Below are positions 14,617 through 27,043 of a stretch of 64,000 bases of DNA, piece after piece; positions within the stretch are counted from its first letter, which is position 1, and every line of letters begins with the position of its first letter. The translations under genes were made by a program, and so were the position numbers. Origin of the DNA: Streptomyces sp. NRRL F-5126. GTDB taxonomy: Bacteria; Actinomycetota; Actinomycetes; Streptomycetales; Streptomycetaceae. Location: NCBI RefSeq assembly GCF_000721265.1, contig NZ_JOFZ01000006.1:558001-622000 (forward strand), given 5' to 3'. Under the pieces are notes generated by a model that did not search any database, was not told the DNA's origin, and worked only from the letters and a program-made list of their open reading frames with translations.

Positions 14617-14644
14617 CCGGGCACCCGCCTCAGCGGGTGCCCGG
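14617..14644 (-). promoter_or_regulatory. Perfect hairpin in the rpoB-rpoC spacer
   Basis: CCGGGCACCCGC pairs with GCGGGTGCCCGG around a CTCA loop, 11 bases after the rpoB stop codon. It has no U-run. It could be a partial terminator, an RNase processing site or a 3'-end stabiliser that sets the rpoB:rpoC ratio. Confidence 0.55.
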
Positions 14645-14655
14645 CGACCGACCCG

Positions 14656-18141
<3,486 letters not shown>

Positions 18142-18302
18142 GAGGGGGTCCTTCCGAGGGCTCGGACTCACTACGCGCGTACCGTTCCCCCGTAGCGCGC
18201 GGTGAAGGAAAGCCCTGGTCAGGGCGATCGATCACCGATGCTCGTACGAGAGGGTGCCCCTGGTGACGGGCAGGGAGCAGCTAACAGGCAGCGCAAAGGG
18301 AC

Positions 18303-18331
18303 AGTGTAGCCACTTGGCACACTGATGTCCA
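18303..18331 (-). promoter_or_regulatory. rpoBC promoter
   Basis: On the minus strand TGGACA (18331-18326), a 17-base spacer and TACACT (18308-18303) form a good vegetative promoter, with a leader of about 155 bases to the rpoB TTG. Confidence 0.7.
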
Positions 18332-18663
18332 GAGCGGGTTTTGGGAGACCCTCGTTGTCCTCAACACCCTCGCTGCTACTGCCCTGCTCCTACCGGCCTG
18401 CACAACGACCCTGGCCGGTCGCAACCGCCGCAGAGCCCGGCGCCGAAGCGCCATCCCGTTACTTCCCACATCGCGGCCGATCCATGCCTCGGAACCGGAT
18501 CGACTGTGACGACGCGTCCTGAGAATTGCGCGCTGCGTGCCGTACGTCAAGGCCCCCGCCTCCCCGGGCCCCGCCCGCGGATCGCCGCCCTGCCCGCGGA
18601 AGACGCGAGGATGATCACGATAGTGCCAGGCCGGGGAAAGACAAGGAGCCCCTCGCGGGAACG
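18332..18663. other. Gene-free stretch between rplL terminator and rpoB promoter
   Basis: About 330 bases with no gene I can support. Short open frames exist on both strands, but none has a ribosome-binding site with a recognisable product. It separates the rplJL and rpoBC transcription units. Confidence 0.5.
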
Positions 18664-18701
18664 GCGAAGGGCGACCACCCGGATGGGTGATCGCCCTTCG
18701 C
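18664..18701 (-). terminator. rplJL terminator
   Basis: GCGAAGGGCGA...ACCC and GGGT...TCGCCCTTCGC form a near-perfect hairpin with a GGAT loop, 60 bases after the rplL stop. Confidence 0.8.
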
Positions 18702-18761
18702 GTCAACGCTGTGCGCGGCCGTCAGCCGCGCGGCGTTCCCGGCGCCGTGAGGCGCCTGGAA

Positions 18762-19148
18762 TCACTTGACCTCGACGGAGGCGCCGGCGCCCTTGAGGGA
18801 CTCGGCGGCCTTGTCGGCGGCGTCCTTGGCGACCTTCTCGAGGACGGGCTTCGGGGCGCCGTCCACGAGGTCCTTGGCCTCCTTGAGGCCGAGCGAGGTG
18901 AGCTCGCGCACGACCTTGATGACCTGGATCTTCTTGTCGCCGGCGCCCGTGAGGATGACGTCGAACTCGTCCTGCTCGGCAGCGGCCTCGGCAGGAGCGG
19001 CGGCAGCGCCACCGCCGGCGGCGACGGCGACCGGCGCGGCGGCCGTGACGTCGAACTTCTCCTCGAAGGCCTTCACGAAGTCCGAGAGCTCCATGAGGGA
19101 CATCTCTTCGAACTGCGCGAGCAGGTCGTCCTGGCTGAGCTTCGCCAT
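18762..19148 (-). CDS. rplL: 50S ribosomal protein L7/L12
   Basis: A 128-residue stalk protein that recruits translation GTPases. The N-terminal dimerisation helices ([21 protein letters not shown]), the Ala/Gly-rich hinge (about residues 38-58) and the C-terminal factor-binding domain ([33 protein letters not shown]) are all clear. It lies 90 bases after rplJ on the same transcript and ends at a hairpin terminator. Confidence 0.99.
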   Translation of the reverse strand: MAKLSQDDLLAQFEEMSLMELSDFVKAFEEKFDVTAAAPVAVAAGGGAAAAPAEAAAEQDEFDVILTGAGDKKIQVIKVVRELTSLGLKEAKDLVDGAPKPVLEKVAKDAADKAAESLKGAGASVEVK

Positions 19149-19238
19149 GATGGCGGTCCTTCCACTAAATCGGCTGGTGCCGGGTGTACATGTCGGCGGG
19201 TACGCGACCCGCAGCGGCCTTGCGGCCAGAACGCCGAG

Positions 19239-19772
19239 TTACTCGGCACCGCCCTGCTCGTCGGCCTTCTTGGCACGAAGCGCCTCCGCGGTGCGGACGA
19301 ACTTCGAGGGGAGCGCCTGGAAGAGCGCGGCAGCCTGGGAGGGCTTGGCCTTCATGGCGCCCGCCAGCTTGGCGAGCAGAACCTCGCGGGACTCGAGGTC
19401 CGCGAGCTTCTTGAACTCGTCGGCGGACATCGCCTTGCCGTCAAGGACTCCGCCCTTGATGACGAGGTTCGGGTTCTCCTTGGAGAAGTCACGAAGACCC
19501 TTCGCCGACTCCACCGGGTCACCGGTGACGAAGGCCACAGCCGTCGGACCCGTGAACAGGTCGTCGAGCGTGTCGATCCCGGCCTCGTTGGCCGCGATCT
19601 TGGTCAGCGTGTTCTTCACCACGGCGTACTGGGTGTTCCCACCGAGCGAACGGCGCAGATCCTTGAGCTGCGCCACGGTGAGACCCCGGTACTCGGTCAG
19701 CACAGCGGCGCTCGAGCTGCGGAACTGCTCCGTCAGCTCGGCCACCGCGGCGGCCTTGTCGGGCCTTGCCAT
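19239..19772 (-). CDS. rplJ: 50S ribosomal protein L10
   Basis: A 177-residue L10, which anchors the L7/L12 stalk to 23S rRNA. The start is the ATG at 19772 ([10 protein letters not shown]), preceded by GGAGG 9 bases upstream; longer in-frame versions lack such a site. The N-terminal rRNA-binding region ([20 protein letters not shown]) and the C-terminal L12-binding tail are recognisable. The leader contains a terminator-like hairpin (19833-19859), so expression is probably regulated by attenuation or L10/L12 feedback. Confidence 0.98.
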   Translation of the reverse strand: MARPDKAAAVAELTEQFRSSSAAVLTEYRGLTVAQLKDLRRSLGGNTQYAVVKNTLTKIAANEAGIDTLDDLFTGPTAVAFVTGDPVESAKGLRDFSKENPNLVIKGGVLDGKAMSADEFKKLADLESREVLLAKLAGAMKAKPSQAAALFQALPSKFVRTAEALRAKKADEQGGAE

Positions 19773-19821
19773 GAGCGTCGGCCTCCTTCCGGGTGATGAG
19801 GACCGCTCTCGGAAGGGGCTG

Positions 19822-19859
19822 AACAAAACGAAACGCCCCGGCGCAGGCGCACGGGGCGT
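19822..19859 (-). promoter_or_regulatory. rplJ leader: terminator-like hairpin (candidate attenuator)
   Basis: On the minus strand ACGCCCCG and CGGGGCGT pair around an 11-base loop, followed by TTCGTTTTGTT, an unusually U-rich tract for this genome, about 50 bases before the rplJ ATG. A hairpin plus U-run inside a leader looks like an intrinsic terminator controlled by the upstream leader RNA. L10-family leader RNAs are known regulatory elements; the upstream half here (about 19860-19995, with AAAGACCGCTGGT at about 19979-19991) may be the ligand-binding part. Confidence 0.6.
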
Positions 19860-20002
19860 AGCTCGACCGGAACGGCGTTGGCCGCCGCACGGGAACTGTC
19901 CACTGTCACCTGCGCGGGTCGTCCGCAGCTAAGCGGATCCTTCGGCCTCCGTGCCCTCTCACGAGTGCACGGCGACAACCAGCGGTCTTTGGCTTCAGGT
20001 GG

Positions 20003-20032
20003 AGGTTACGCGAGCGGGGGCCGCCCGGGCAA
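20003..20032 (-). promoter_or_regulatory. rplJL promoter
   Basis: On the minus strand TTGCCC (20032-20027), an 18-base spacer and TAACCT (20008-20003) form a candidate promoter immediately after the upstream lipoprotein gene, giving a leader of about 225 bases before rplJ. Confidence 0.5.
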
Positions 20033-20037
20033 ATCCG

Positions 20038-21105
20038 CTAGCGCGAGGCAGCGGGCGGCACGGTGAAGTCGTGCCCGCTGATCGCATACGAGGCCGACGC
20101 GACCGAGTCCCCGTCTCCCTGGACGGCCTCGATGTCCTTCGTCGTCATCGTCTGCGCCGCGCCGGGCGGGCTGACGTGCACCGGCTTCGCCCGGTACGCG
20201 GAGTAGTGGATGCTGTCCGTCGTGATGAACCTGGTCAGGTCCATCGTCAGATCCAGCCTGACCGGCCGGCCCGCCCGCGGGCCGGTCCGCGCCACCCACA
20301 CGTCGATCGTCTCGGTCCGCAGATCCGACCGGCCGAGGACGCTCGCCAGCGCCTTGGTCCTGGCCGCCGCGGCTCCGTGCATCGCCGCCGCTGCCTTCGC
20401 CACGTCATCGGCCTTCACGTCCGCCTGGTAGTGGTCGGCCACCACCCCGTCCGCGTTCTCCGCGCCCATGCTCCTGACCTGCTGGGCGACGCCCATGATC
20501 GCCAGCTGCGTCGCCGGGCCCTCCGTGATGCCGACGAGCCCGGGGCCGAGCAGGCCCTCCCCCGGGTCGGTCTGCTCGGGGAGCATGGGGTACGCCGGAT
20601 CGGTTGTGGACGTGGGTTCGGCGACGAAGTCCGCCGGGCCTGCCTTCACCCACCGCTTGCCGCCGGTCGCCGCGGCGAACCGTGAGCCCAGGTCCAGGTA
20701 CGTCGATGTGCCGGCTTGCAGCACCCGGTACGTCGAGGTCAGGCCCTCCGTGCCGGAGGCGATGTCCGGGGACGCGAGGGACAGGCTCGCCGCCGTCCGG
20801 CCCACCGTCCCGGAGGCGTGGGCGGCGTGGCCCGCCTTGTTCTGGTTGCCGGCGATGCCCGACTCCATCGTCGCGGTGAACCTCGCCGAGCCGTCGGGCC
20901 CCAACGCGTGCAGCGCCTTCGCCACCGCGGCCCTCGGCGTCAGGGCCTTCTTCGCCTCCCCCGCGGTGGACATGGCGCCGCCTTTCGCGGTGCCTTTGCC
21001 TGTGCCGCCGCCACAGCCCGCCGCCCCGAGGGCCAATGCGACCGCCACCGTCACCGCGAGTCTTCGCCGCCTCCGTGTGACGGCGTTCGTGCCACCCATT
21101 CCCAT
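20038..21105 (-). CDS. Secreted lipoprotein, LppX/LolA-like (paralogue of 21232-22179)
   Basis: A 355-residue predicted lipoprotein. The N-terminus has a run of arginines (VTRRRRR), a hydrophobic segment and a cysteine in LGAAGC (about residue 32), a lipobox-like site. The mature part resembles its neighbour at 21232-22179: both have the STYLDLG / TMYMNMG strand, a TxxIDxWV strand with prolines or arginines after it, and an IHYSAY / MHYSDY strand. This pattern recalls the beta-sheet half-barrel of LppX/LprG/LolA-type lipid-binding lipoproteins. The ligand is unknown. It is framed by the ribosomal genes rplA and rplJ. The start at 21105 follows a GGGGTGGGG stretch. Confidence 0.75.
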   Translation of the reverse strand: MGMGGTNAVTRRRRRLAVTVAVALALGAAGCGGGTGKGTAKGGAMSTAGEAKKALTPRAAVAKALHALGPDGSARFTATMESGIAGNQNKAGHAAHASGTVGRTAASLSLASPDIASGTEGLTSTYRVLQAGTSTYLDLGSRFAAATGGKRWVKAGPADFVAEPTSTTDPAYPMLPEQTDPGEGLLGPGLVGITEGPATQLAIMGVAQQVRSMGAENADGVVADHYQADVKADDVAKAAAAMHGAAAARTKALASVLGRSDLRTETIDVWVARTGPRAGRPVRLDLTMDLTRFITTDSIHYSAYRAKPVHVSPPGAAQTMTTKDIEAVQGDGDSVASASYAISGHDFTVPPAASR

Positions 21106-21185
21106 GCCCCACCCCTGTGCTTCGTCGCCCGGCTCCTTGAACGCCCCGCCTGGCAGCCGGGCGGAGCCGGAGAGGACGCGCACGA

Positions 21186-21218
21186 CCGGCGGACCGGCCG
21201 CCGGGGCCGGTCCGCCGG
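21186..21218 (-). terminator. Hairpin between the two lipoprotein genes
   Basis: CCGGCGGACCGGC pairs perfectly with GCCGGTCCGCCGG around a 7-base loop, 14 bases after the stop of the 21232-22179 gene. It would separate the paralogues into two transcripts or give partial read-through. Confidence 0.6.
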
Positions 21219-21231
21219 GGATGACGAGGGA

Positions 21232-22179
21232 CTACTGGGCGGAGCCCTGGGCCTGCGCCTGCTTCATCGCGGCCATCGCGTCGGTCGTCTTGCTCGCCGG
21301 CGGCACCTGGATCTCGGGCGCCTCGTCCGAGTAGTCCGAGTAGTGCATGTCGACGGTCATGGCGCCCGCCGTGACCTGCATGGCCATCTTGGCCCTGACC
21401 GGGTAGTCCTGCTGGTTGACCCAGAGGTCGATGTGCTCCGAGGTCAGGCCCTGCTTCTTGAGCTGCGCGGCGATCTGCTCGGACTCCGCGGCGCTCAGCC
21501 CCGCGGCCTTCGACGCGTTCGCCGTGATGTCGGCAAGCGTCAGCGAGGCCTCGTAATGGTGGGCCTTCACACCGTCGACCTGCTGGGTACCCGCGTCCTT
21601 GATGTGCGGCGACTTGAGCAGCAGGCCCAGCTGCTGCGCCGGGTTCTGGCTGCGGTTCAGGCTCCCGGACAGGAGGTCGGCCTGCGACTTGTCGCCGGTC
21701 ATCTCGGCGAGATCGGACAGGTCGTACTTCAGCCACGGCTTGTCGCCCAGCGCCTTGGCGGTGAGCTGCCCCATGTTCATGTACATGGTGGTTCCCGACA
21801 TGATCTCGTGCATCTTCAGGCTGTCGCCCGGCGCGGTGGGGCTCTTCATCGCCATCGTCAGGTCCAGCGCCGTCGGGTTCCACCCGACCACGCCATTCGC
21901 CTCGACGCTTGCGCCGGCGCCCTGCGTGCCCGCCGTGCCCTCGGGCACAGGAACCGACATCGTCATGCGGACCTTCGCGGACTTCGCCCCCGACGTCTTC
22001 TTGTAGACGGCCTGCACAGCCGCGGCCGCGTCGCCGGAGCTCTGCTGCGACGCCTTCGCCCCGGCCCCCGCCGCGTCCTTGCCGCCCCCGTCGTCGCTCT
22101 GGCAGCCCGCCACTCCCACGACGACCGCCAGCGCCGCCGTCACCGCGAGCGCGCCCCGTCTGCCGATCGATGCAGTCAT
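21232..22179 (-). CDS. Secreted lipoprotein, LppX/LolA-like (second paralogue)
   Basis: A 315-residue predicted lipoprotein with a classical signal: SIGRRGALAVT, a hydrophobic core and lipobox VAGC at about residue 26, followed by a polar Ser/Gly/Asp linker. The mature domain (VRMTMSVPV, TMYMNMGQLTAKALGDKPWLK, HIDLWVNQQDYPVRAKM, TVDMHYSDY) looks like a LolA/LppX-type beta-sheet carrier fold. I choose the ATG at 22179 with GGGGAAA just upstream; a GTG four codons earlier is possible. It was probably duplicated with 20038-21105. Function unknown; a lipid or lipoprotein carrier role is inference. Confidence 0.8.
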   Translation of the reverse strand: MTASIGRRGALAVTAALAVVVGVAGCQSDDGGGKDAAGAGAKASQQSSGDAAAAVQAVYKKTSGAKSAKVRMTMSVPVPEGTAGTQGAGASVEANGVVGWNPTALDLTMAMKSPTAPGDSLKMHEIMSGTTMYMNMGQLTAKALGDKPWLKYDLSDLAEMTGDKSQADLLSGSLNRSQNPAQQLGLLLKSPHIKDAGTQQVDGVKAHHYEASLTLADITANASKAAGLSAAESEQIAAQLKKQGLTSEHIDLWVNQQDYPVRAKMAMQVTAGAMTVDMHYSDYSDEAPEIQVPPASKTTDAMAAMKQAQAQGSAQ

Positions 22180-22314
22180 GCTTTTCCCCACCCCAGTGTC
22201 TTCTGTTGGTCAAGCCCCGCCCAACTGGCGGGAGACACAAGGAGAATACGCCCGCCCACTGACACTCCCGCCATGGATTCGAGGCCCATGGCGCACACAG
22301 CGCACATAAAGGAA

Positions 22315-22358
22315 CGCCACAGGCCCCGCACACCGGTCGGTGCGAGGGGCCTGTGGCG
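22315..22358 (-). terminator. rplKA terminator
   Basis: CGCCACAGGCCCC...GCAC and GTGC...GGGGCCTGTGGCG form a long hairpin about 42 bases after the rplA stop, followed by a U-containing stretch. Confidence 0.75.
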
Positions 22359-22400
22359 CAAAAGAACAACCGCGTGGCCGAAACCCGCGGATGCGGGACG

Positions 22401-23120
22401 TCAGACGACGGCCGGGTCCTCTTCGAGGAGGTTCCGGGTGCGGTTGGCGTCCAGCGGGATGCCGGGGCTCATCGTCGTCGCCAGCGTGGCCGTCTTGATG
22501 TAGCGGCCCTTGGCGGCGGACGGCTTGAGGCGGTTGATCTCCTCGAGCGCCGCGGCGTAGTTCTCCACCAGCTTCGTCTCGTCGAACGAGATCTTGCCGA
22601 TGATGAAGTGGAGGTTCGCGTGCTTGTCGACGCGGAACTCGATCTTGCCGCCCTTGATGTCCGTCACGGCCTTCGTGACGTCCGGGGTGACCGTTCCCGT
22701 CTTGGGGTTCGGCATCAGACCACGGGGGCCGAGGACGCGGCCGAGGCGGCCGACCTTGCCCATGAGGTCCGGGGTGGCGACGACGGCGTCGAAGTCGAGG
22801 CGGCCCTTGGACACCTCGTCGATGAGGTCGTCGGAGCCGACGATGTCGGCGCCCGCGGCACGCGCGGCCTCGGCACGGTCACCGGTCGCGAAGACCAGGA
22901 CCCGGGCGGTCTTGCCGGTGCCGTGCGGAAGGTTCACGGTGCCGCGGACCATCTGGTCAGCCTTGCGCGGGTCGACGCCCAGACGCATGGCGACCTCGAC
23001 GGTGCCGTCGAACTTCGCGGTGCTGATGTCCTTGGCGAGACGGACGGCCTCCAGGGGCGCGTACGCGCGCTCCCTGTCGATCTTGGCGTCCGCGGCGCGG
23101 AGGGCCTTGCTGCGCTTCAC
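22401..23120 (-). CDS. rplA: 50S ribosomal protein L1
   Basis: A 239-residue L1, which forms the mobile L1 stalk that helps release E-site tRNA. It begins [11 protein letters not shown] and carries the diagnostic [19 protein letters not shown] and [25 protein letters not shown] segments. It follows rplK by 76 bases on the same transcript and ends at a hairpin terminator. In many bacteria L1 represses the rplKA mRNA; not checked here. Confidence 0.99.
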   Translation of the reverse strand: MKRSKALRAADAKIDRERAYAPLEAVRLAKDISTAKFDGTVEVAMRLGVDPRKADQMVRGTVNLPHGTGKTARVLVFATGDRAEAARAAGADIVGSDDLIDEVSKGRLDFDAVVATPDLMGKVGRLGRVLGPRGLMPNPKTGTVTPDVTKAVTDIKGGKIEFRVDKHANLHFIIGKISFDETKLVENYAAALEEINRLKPSAAKGRYIKTATLATTMSPGIPLDANRTRNLLEEDPAVV

Positions 23121-23196
23121 TTCTACTCCTGATGGTTCAAGCGGGTGCGGAGGTCGTGGTCCGGGCCGCGCATGGCCCTGCCACTACGGCCGGGCT

Positions 23197-23631
23197 TCAG
23201 CCCTCGACCGTGATGCCCATCGAACGGGCGGTGCCGGCGATGATCTTCTCGGCGGCCTCGATGTCGTTCGCGTTGAGGTCGGGCATCTTGGTGTTCGCGA
23301 TGTCCCGCACCTGGTCGCGCGTGAGCTTGGCGACCTTCTTGACGTGCGGCTCGCCGGAGCCCTTCTCCACGCCCGCGGCCTTGAGGATCAGCTTCGCGGC
23401 CGGCGGCGTCTTGGTGATGAAGGTGAAGGAGCGGTCCTCGTAGACCGTGATCTCCACCGGCACGACCATGCCGCGCTGCGACTCGGTCGCGGCGTTGTAG
23501 GCCTTGCAGAACTCCATGATGTTGACGCCGTGCTGACCCAGCGCGGGGCCGACCGGCGGTGCCGGGTTGGCCGCGCCGGCCTGGATCTGGAGCTTGATCA
23601 GCCCCGTGACCTTCTTCTTCTTGGGAGGCAT
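23197..23631 (-). CDS. rplK: 50S ribosomal protein L11
   Basis: A 144-residue L11, part of the GTPase-associated centre and needed for RelA-dependent stringent signalling. The start is the ATG at 23631 ([16 protein letters not shown]). The proline-rich N-terminal domain ([18 protein letters not shown]) and the C-terminal rRNA-binding domain ([22 protein letters not shown]) are standard. It is the first gene of rplK-rplA. Confidence 0.99.
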
Positions 23632-23702
23632 GTGTTTCTCTCCGGGTCCTGATGAGAGGTGATCAGCCTCCACCGGTCATCCGGTTGGAGGCATACCGCA
23701 CA

Positions 23703-23730
23703 ACGATAACGGGTAAGGATGCGCGGCCAA
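23703..23730 (-). promoter_or_regulatory. Candidate rplKA promoter
   Basis: On the minus strand TTGGCC (23730-23725), a 16-base spacer and TATCGT (23708-23703), about 70 bases before the rplK ATG and just after the nusG terminator. The spacer is one base short of ideal. Confidence 0.45.
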
Positions 23731-23738
23731 AAACCGAC

Positions 23739-23771
23739 AGGTCAGGGGCCCCGTACGGGCGCCCCTGACCT
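23739..23771 (-). terminator. secE-nusG terminator
   Basis: AGGTCAGGGGC pairs perfectly with GCCCCTGACCT around an 11-base loop, followed on the minus strand by a U-run (GTCGGTTTTTGG). It is a classical intrinsic terminator 40 bases after nusG. Confidence 0.85.
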
Positions 23772-23811
23772 GGTCGGAAGCTACTCGCGCGCGCCGCGAG
23801 GGCGCCGCGCG

Positions 23812-24762
23812 TCAGTTCTTCTGGATCTGGTCGAAGCTGAGCTCGACCGGGGTCTCCCGGCCGAAGATCTCCACCAGGCCCTTGACCTTGCGGGAGTCGG
23901 CGCTGATCTCGTTGATCGTCGCCTGGAGAGTCGCGAAGGGGCCGTCGGTGACGGTGACCGAGTCGCCCACCTCGAAGTCCAGCACCTGGACCTCGACCTT
24001 GCGGGCGGGAACGGGCTTGCCCTCGGCCTCCGCGGCCTCGCGGGCCGCCTTCTCCTCGGCCTCGGGGGCGAGCATCTTGACGATCTCGTCGAGCGTCAGC
24101 GGGTACGGGTCGTACGCGTTGCCCACGAAGCCGGTGACGCCGGGGGTGTTGCGCACGACGCCCCAGGACTCGTTCGTCAGGTCCATGCGGACGAGCACGT
24201 AGCCGGGCAGCTTGTTCTGCCGGACGTTCTTGCGCTCGCCGTTCTTGATCTGGACGATCTCTTCCTCGGGGACCTCGGCCTGGTAGATGAACTCCTCGAC
24301 GTTGAGCGAGACGGCGCGCTGCTCCAGGTTGGCCTTGACGCGCTTCTCGTAGCCCGCGTAGGTGTGGATCACGTACCACTCGCCGGGGAGTCCGCGCAGC
24401 TCGTCACGGAGGGCGGCGACCGGGTCGACAGGGGCTTCCTCGGCGGCCGGCTCCTCGACAGCTTCCTCGGCAGCCTCATCGCCGTCGGCCTGGCCTTCGC
24501 CGGTGGCCTCGGAGGCCTGCTCGGCGTCGGCGTCCGTTGCGTCCGTACCGTCCGTTGCGTCCGCGGTGTCGGAGAACGCGGTCTCCTCGGGCTTCTCGTC
24601 CGCGGCCTCGTCCCCCGCCGCAGAGGCGTCCGCCGCCTCGACGGTGGTCGCTTCCGCCTGGTCTGGCTCGACAGCGTCCGCCGCCGCGGCGACGTCGGCC
24701 TCGTCCGCAGCGGATGCGGACTCGGCCGATTCGCGGGCGTCGTTCAGGTTCGGGTCAGACAC
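23812..24762 (-). CDS. nusG: Transcription termination/antitermination factor NusG
   Basis: A 316-residue NusG. The core is normal: the NGN domain from [17 protein letters not shown] (about residue 125) through [12 protein letters not shown] and [10 protein letters not shown], then a KOW domain ([21 protein letters not shown]). Residues 1 to about 120 are a low-complexity acidic extension rich in Ala, Glu and Asp that E. coli NusG (about 180 residues) lacks; extended acidic N-termini are usual in Streptomyces. The core also contains a charged insertion ([20 protein letters not shown]) between NGN and KOW. It is downstream of secE in the tRNA-Trp-secE-nusG unit. Confidence 0.98.
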   Translation of the reverse strand: MSDPNLNDARESAESASAADEADVAAAADAVEPDQAEATTVEAADASAAGDEAADEKPEETAFSDTADATDGTDATDADAEQASEATGEGQADGDEAAEEAVEEPAAEEAPVDPVAALRDELRGLPGEWYVIHTYAGYEKRVKANLEQRAVSLNVEEFIYQAEVPEEEIVQIKNGERKNVRQNKLPGYVLVRMDLTNESWGVVRNTPGVTGFVGNAYDPYPLTLDEIVKMLAPEAEEKAAREAAEAEGKPVPARKVEVQVLDFEVGDSVTVTDGPFATLQATINEISADSRKVKGLVEIFGRETPVELSFDQIQKN

Positions 24763-24835
24763 GGTGACTGCTTCTTCCTGGCTCTAAGGGACGGAACACC
24801 CATAAGGGACCGCCCCTGTCGGGCGCCCCCCGGGA

Positions 24836-25126
24836 TCAACCGAAGACGTACTTCATGACTTGGCTGAAGCCATAGTCAATCACGGCCACAAAACCGATCA
24901 TGATGACGACGAAGACAATCACCACGGTGGTGTACGTCGACAGCTGGTTGCGAGTCGGCCAGACGACCTTGCGCAGCTCGGCGACGACCTGCCGGTAGAA
25001 GAGGGCGAGACGGCCCAGAGGGCCCTTCTTCCCGCGCTTCCCGCCCTTGCGGGGCTTCTTCTCCTGCGCCTCAGGCGACTCGTCGTCCGCATCAGGCTTG
25101 TCGATGGAGCCCACGGCGTCCGTCAC
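24836..25126 (-). CDS. secE: Preprotein translocase subunit SecE
   Basis: A 96-residue single-span SecE. An acidic then Lys/Arg-rich cytoplasmic N-terminus (about residues 1-38) leads to the conserved amphipathic helix FYRQVVAELRKVVWPTR and one transmembrane helix (TTVVIVFVVIMIGFVAVIDYG). It stabilises SecY in the SecYEG channel. The start is a GTG at 25126 with AGGTGAGAG upstream. It lies between tRNA-Trp and nusG, the usual actinobacterial order. Confidence 0.97.
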   Translation of the reverse strand: MTDAVGSIDKPDADDESPEAQEKKPRKGGKRGKKGPLGRLALFYRQVVAELRKVVWPTRNQLSTYTTVVIVFVVIMIGFVAVIDYGFSQVMKYVFG

Positions 25127-25231
25127 GCTCTCTCACCTGATTCCCGGTCGTGGCCGTGCCGCGCCCGGGGGAGCCGCACGGCGGTGCATCGAATGTACGT
25201 ACATGCGCACACATCCTGGCGGTGTGTGTAG

Positions 25232-25304
25232 CAGGGCCGGAGGGACTTGAACCCCCAACCGCTGGTTTTGGAGACCAGTGCTCTACCAATTGAGCTACGA
25301 CCCT
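25232..25304 (-). tRNA. trpT: tRNA-Trp (CCA)
   Basis: A 73-base cloverleaf: acceptor AGGGTCG with CGGCCCT (one G-U pair), D-arm AGCTC...GAGC, anticodon stem CTGGT/ACCAG with loop reading CCA, and T-arm with GGTTCAAGTCC. The discriminator is G, and the 3' CCA is not encoded. It sits upstream of secE as in other actinobacteria. Confidence 0.97.
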
Positions 25305-25318
25305 TTGCTGCCCGCCCC

Positions 25319-25324
25319 AACCTA
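25319..25324 (-). promoter_or_regulatory. Candidate -10 of the tRNA-Trp-secE-nusG unit
   Basis: TAGGTT on the minus strand (25324-25319), about 15 bases before the tRNA 5' end, the spacing expected for a tRNA promoter. No clear -35 is visible. The rest of the 383-base gap to aspC shows no gene I can support. Confidence 0.4.
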
Positions 25325-25687
25325 CCCCATCCGGCCGACGCGCAGGGTGCACGCGAGTGGACGCGACGGACGAGGACCGACGACGAGTGAGTGTACGTGG
25401 TCACCGGCCGCGCGTCGAACAGCCGCAGCCCGGGCCGCCGTCACGGCGCCCGGGAAAGACGCACGCGCGTGCGCCCGCTCGCACTACCGACCGCCGCCGC
25501 CCGGCCCGGTTCGCGGAGGCGGCGGGACACCCGGGCGTCACGCAGAGCGACGGACATGGCGCCTTGCGTCATCGGACGTGCACGTTCCGGTCGCACTCGG
25601 ACACCATGCGTCGCCGCTGCGTGACCGGTTGTTCACTCTTTGAAACCCGCGTGCCGCCGGGGTTTCCGGTCTGGAACCATGGGCCGC

Positions 25688-26914
<1,227 letters not shown>

Positions 26915-26935
26915 GCGCGCAGCGCGACCGCACGT

Positions 26936-26973
26936 GAACGGGGTCCCGGCCGGAGGCGGCCGGGACCCCGTTC
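26936..26973 (+). terminator. aspC terminator
   Basis: GAACGGGGTCCCGGCC pairs perfectly with GGCCGGGACCCCGTTC around a 6-base loop, followed by TTCCGTT. Confidence 0.85.
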
Positions 26974-27043
26974 TTCCGTTCGGAGGGCGACGGATCATGC
27001 CATCGGGCTGTGGGGACACGCCGGGATGCGGCAGGATCTTGGG

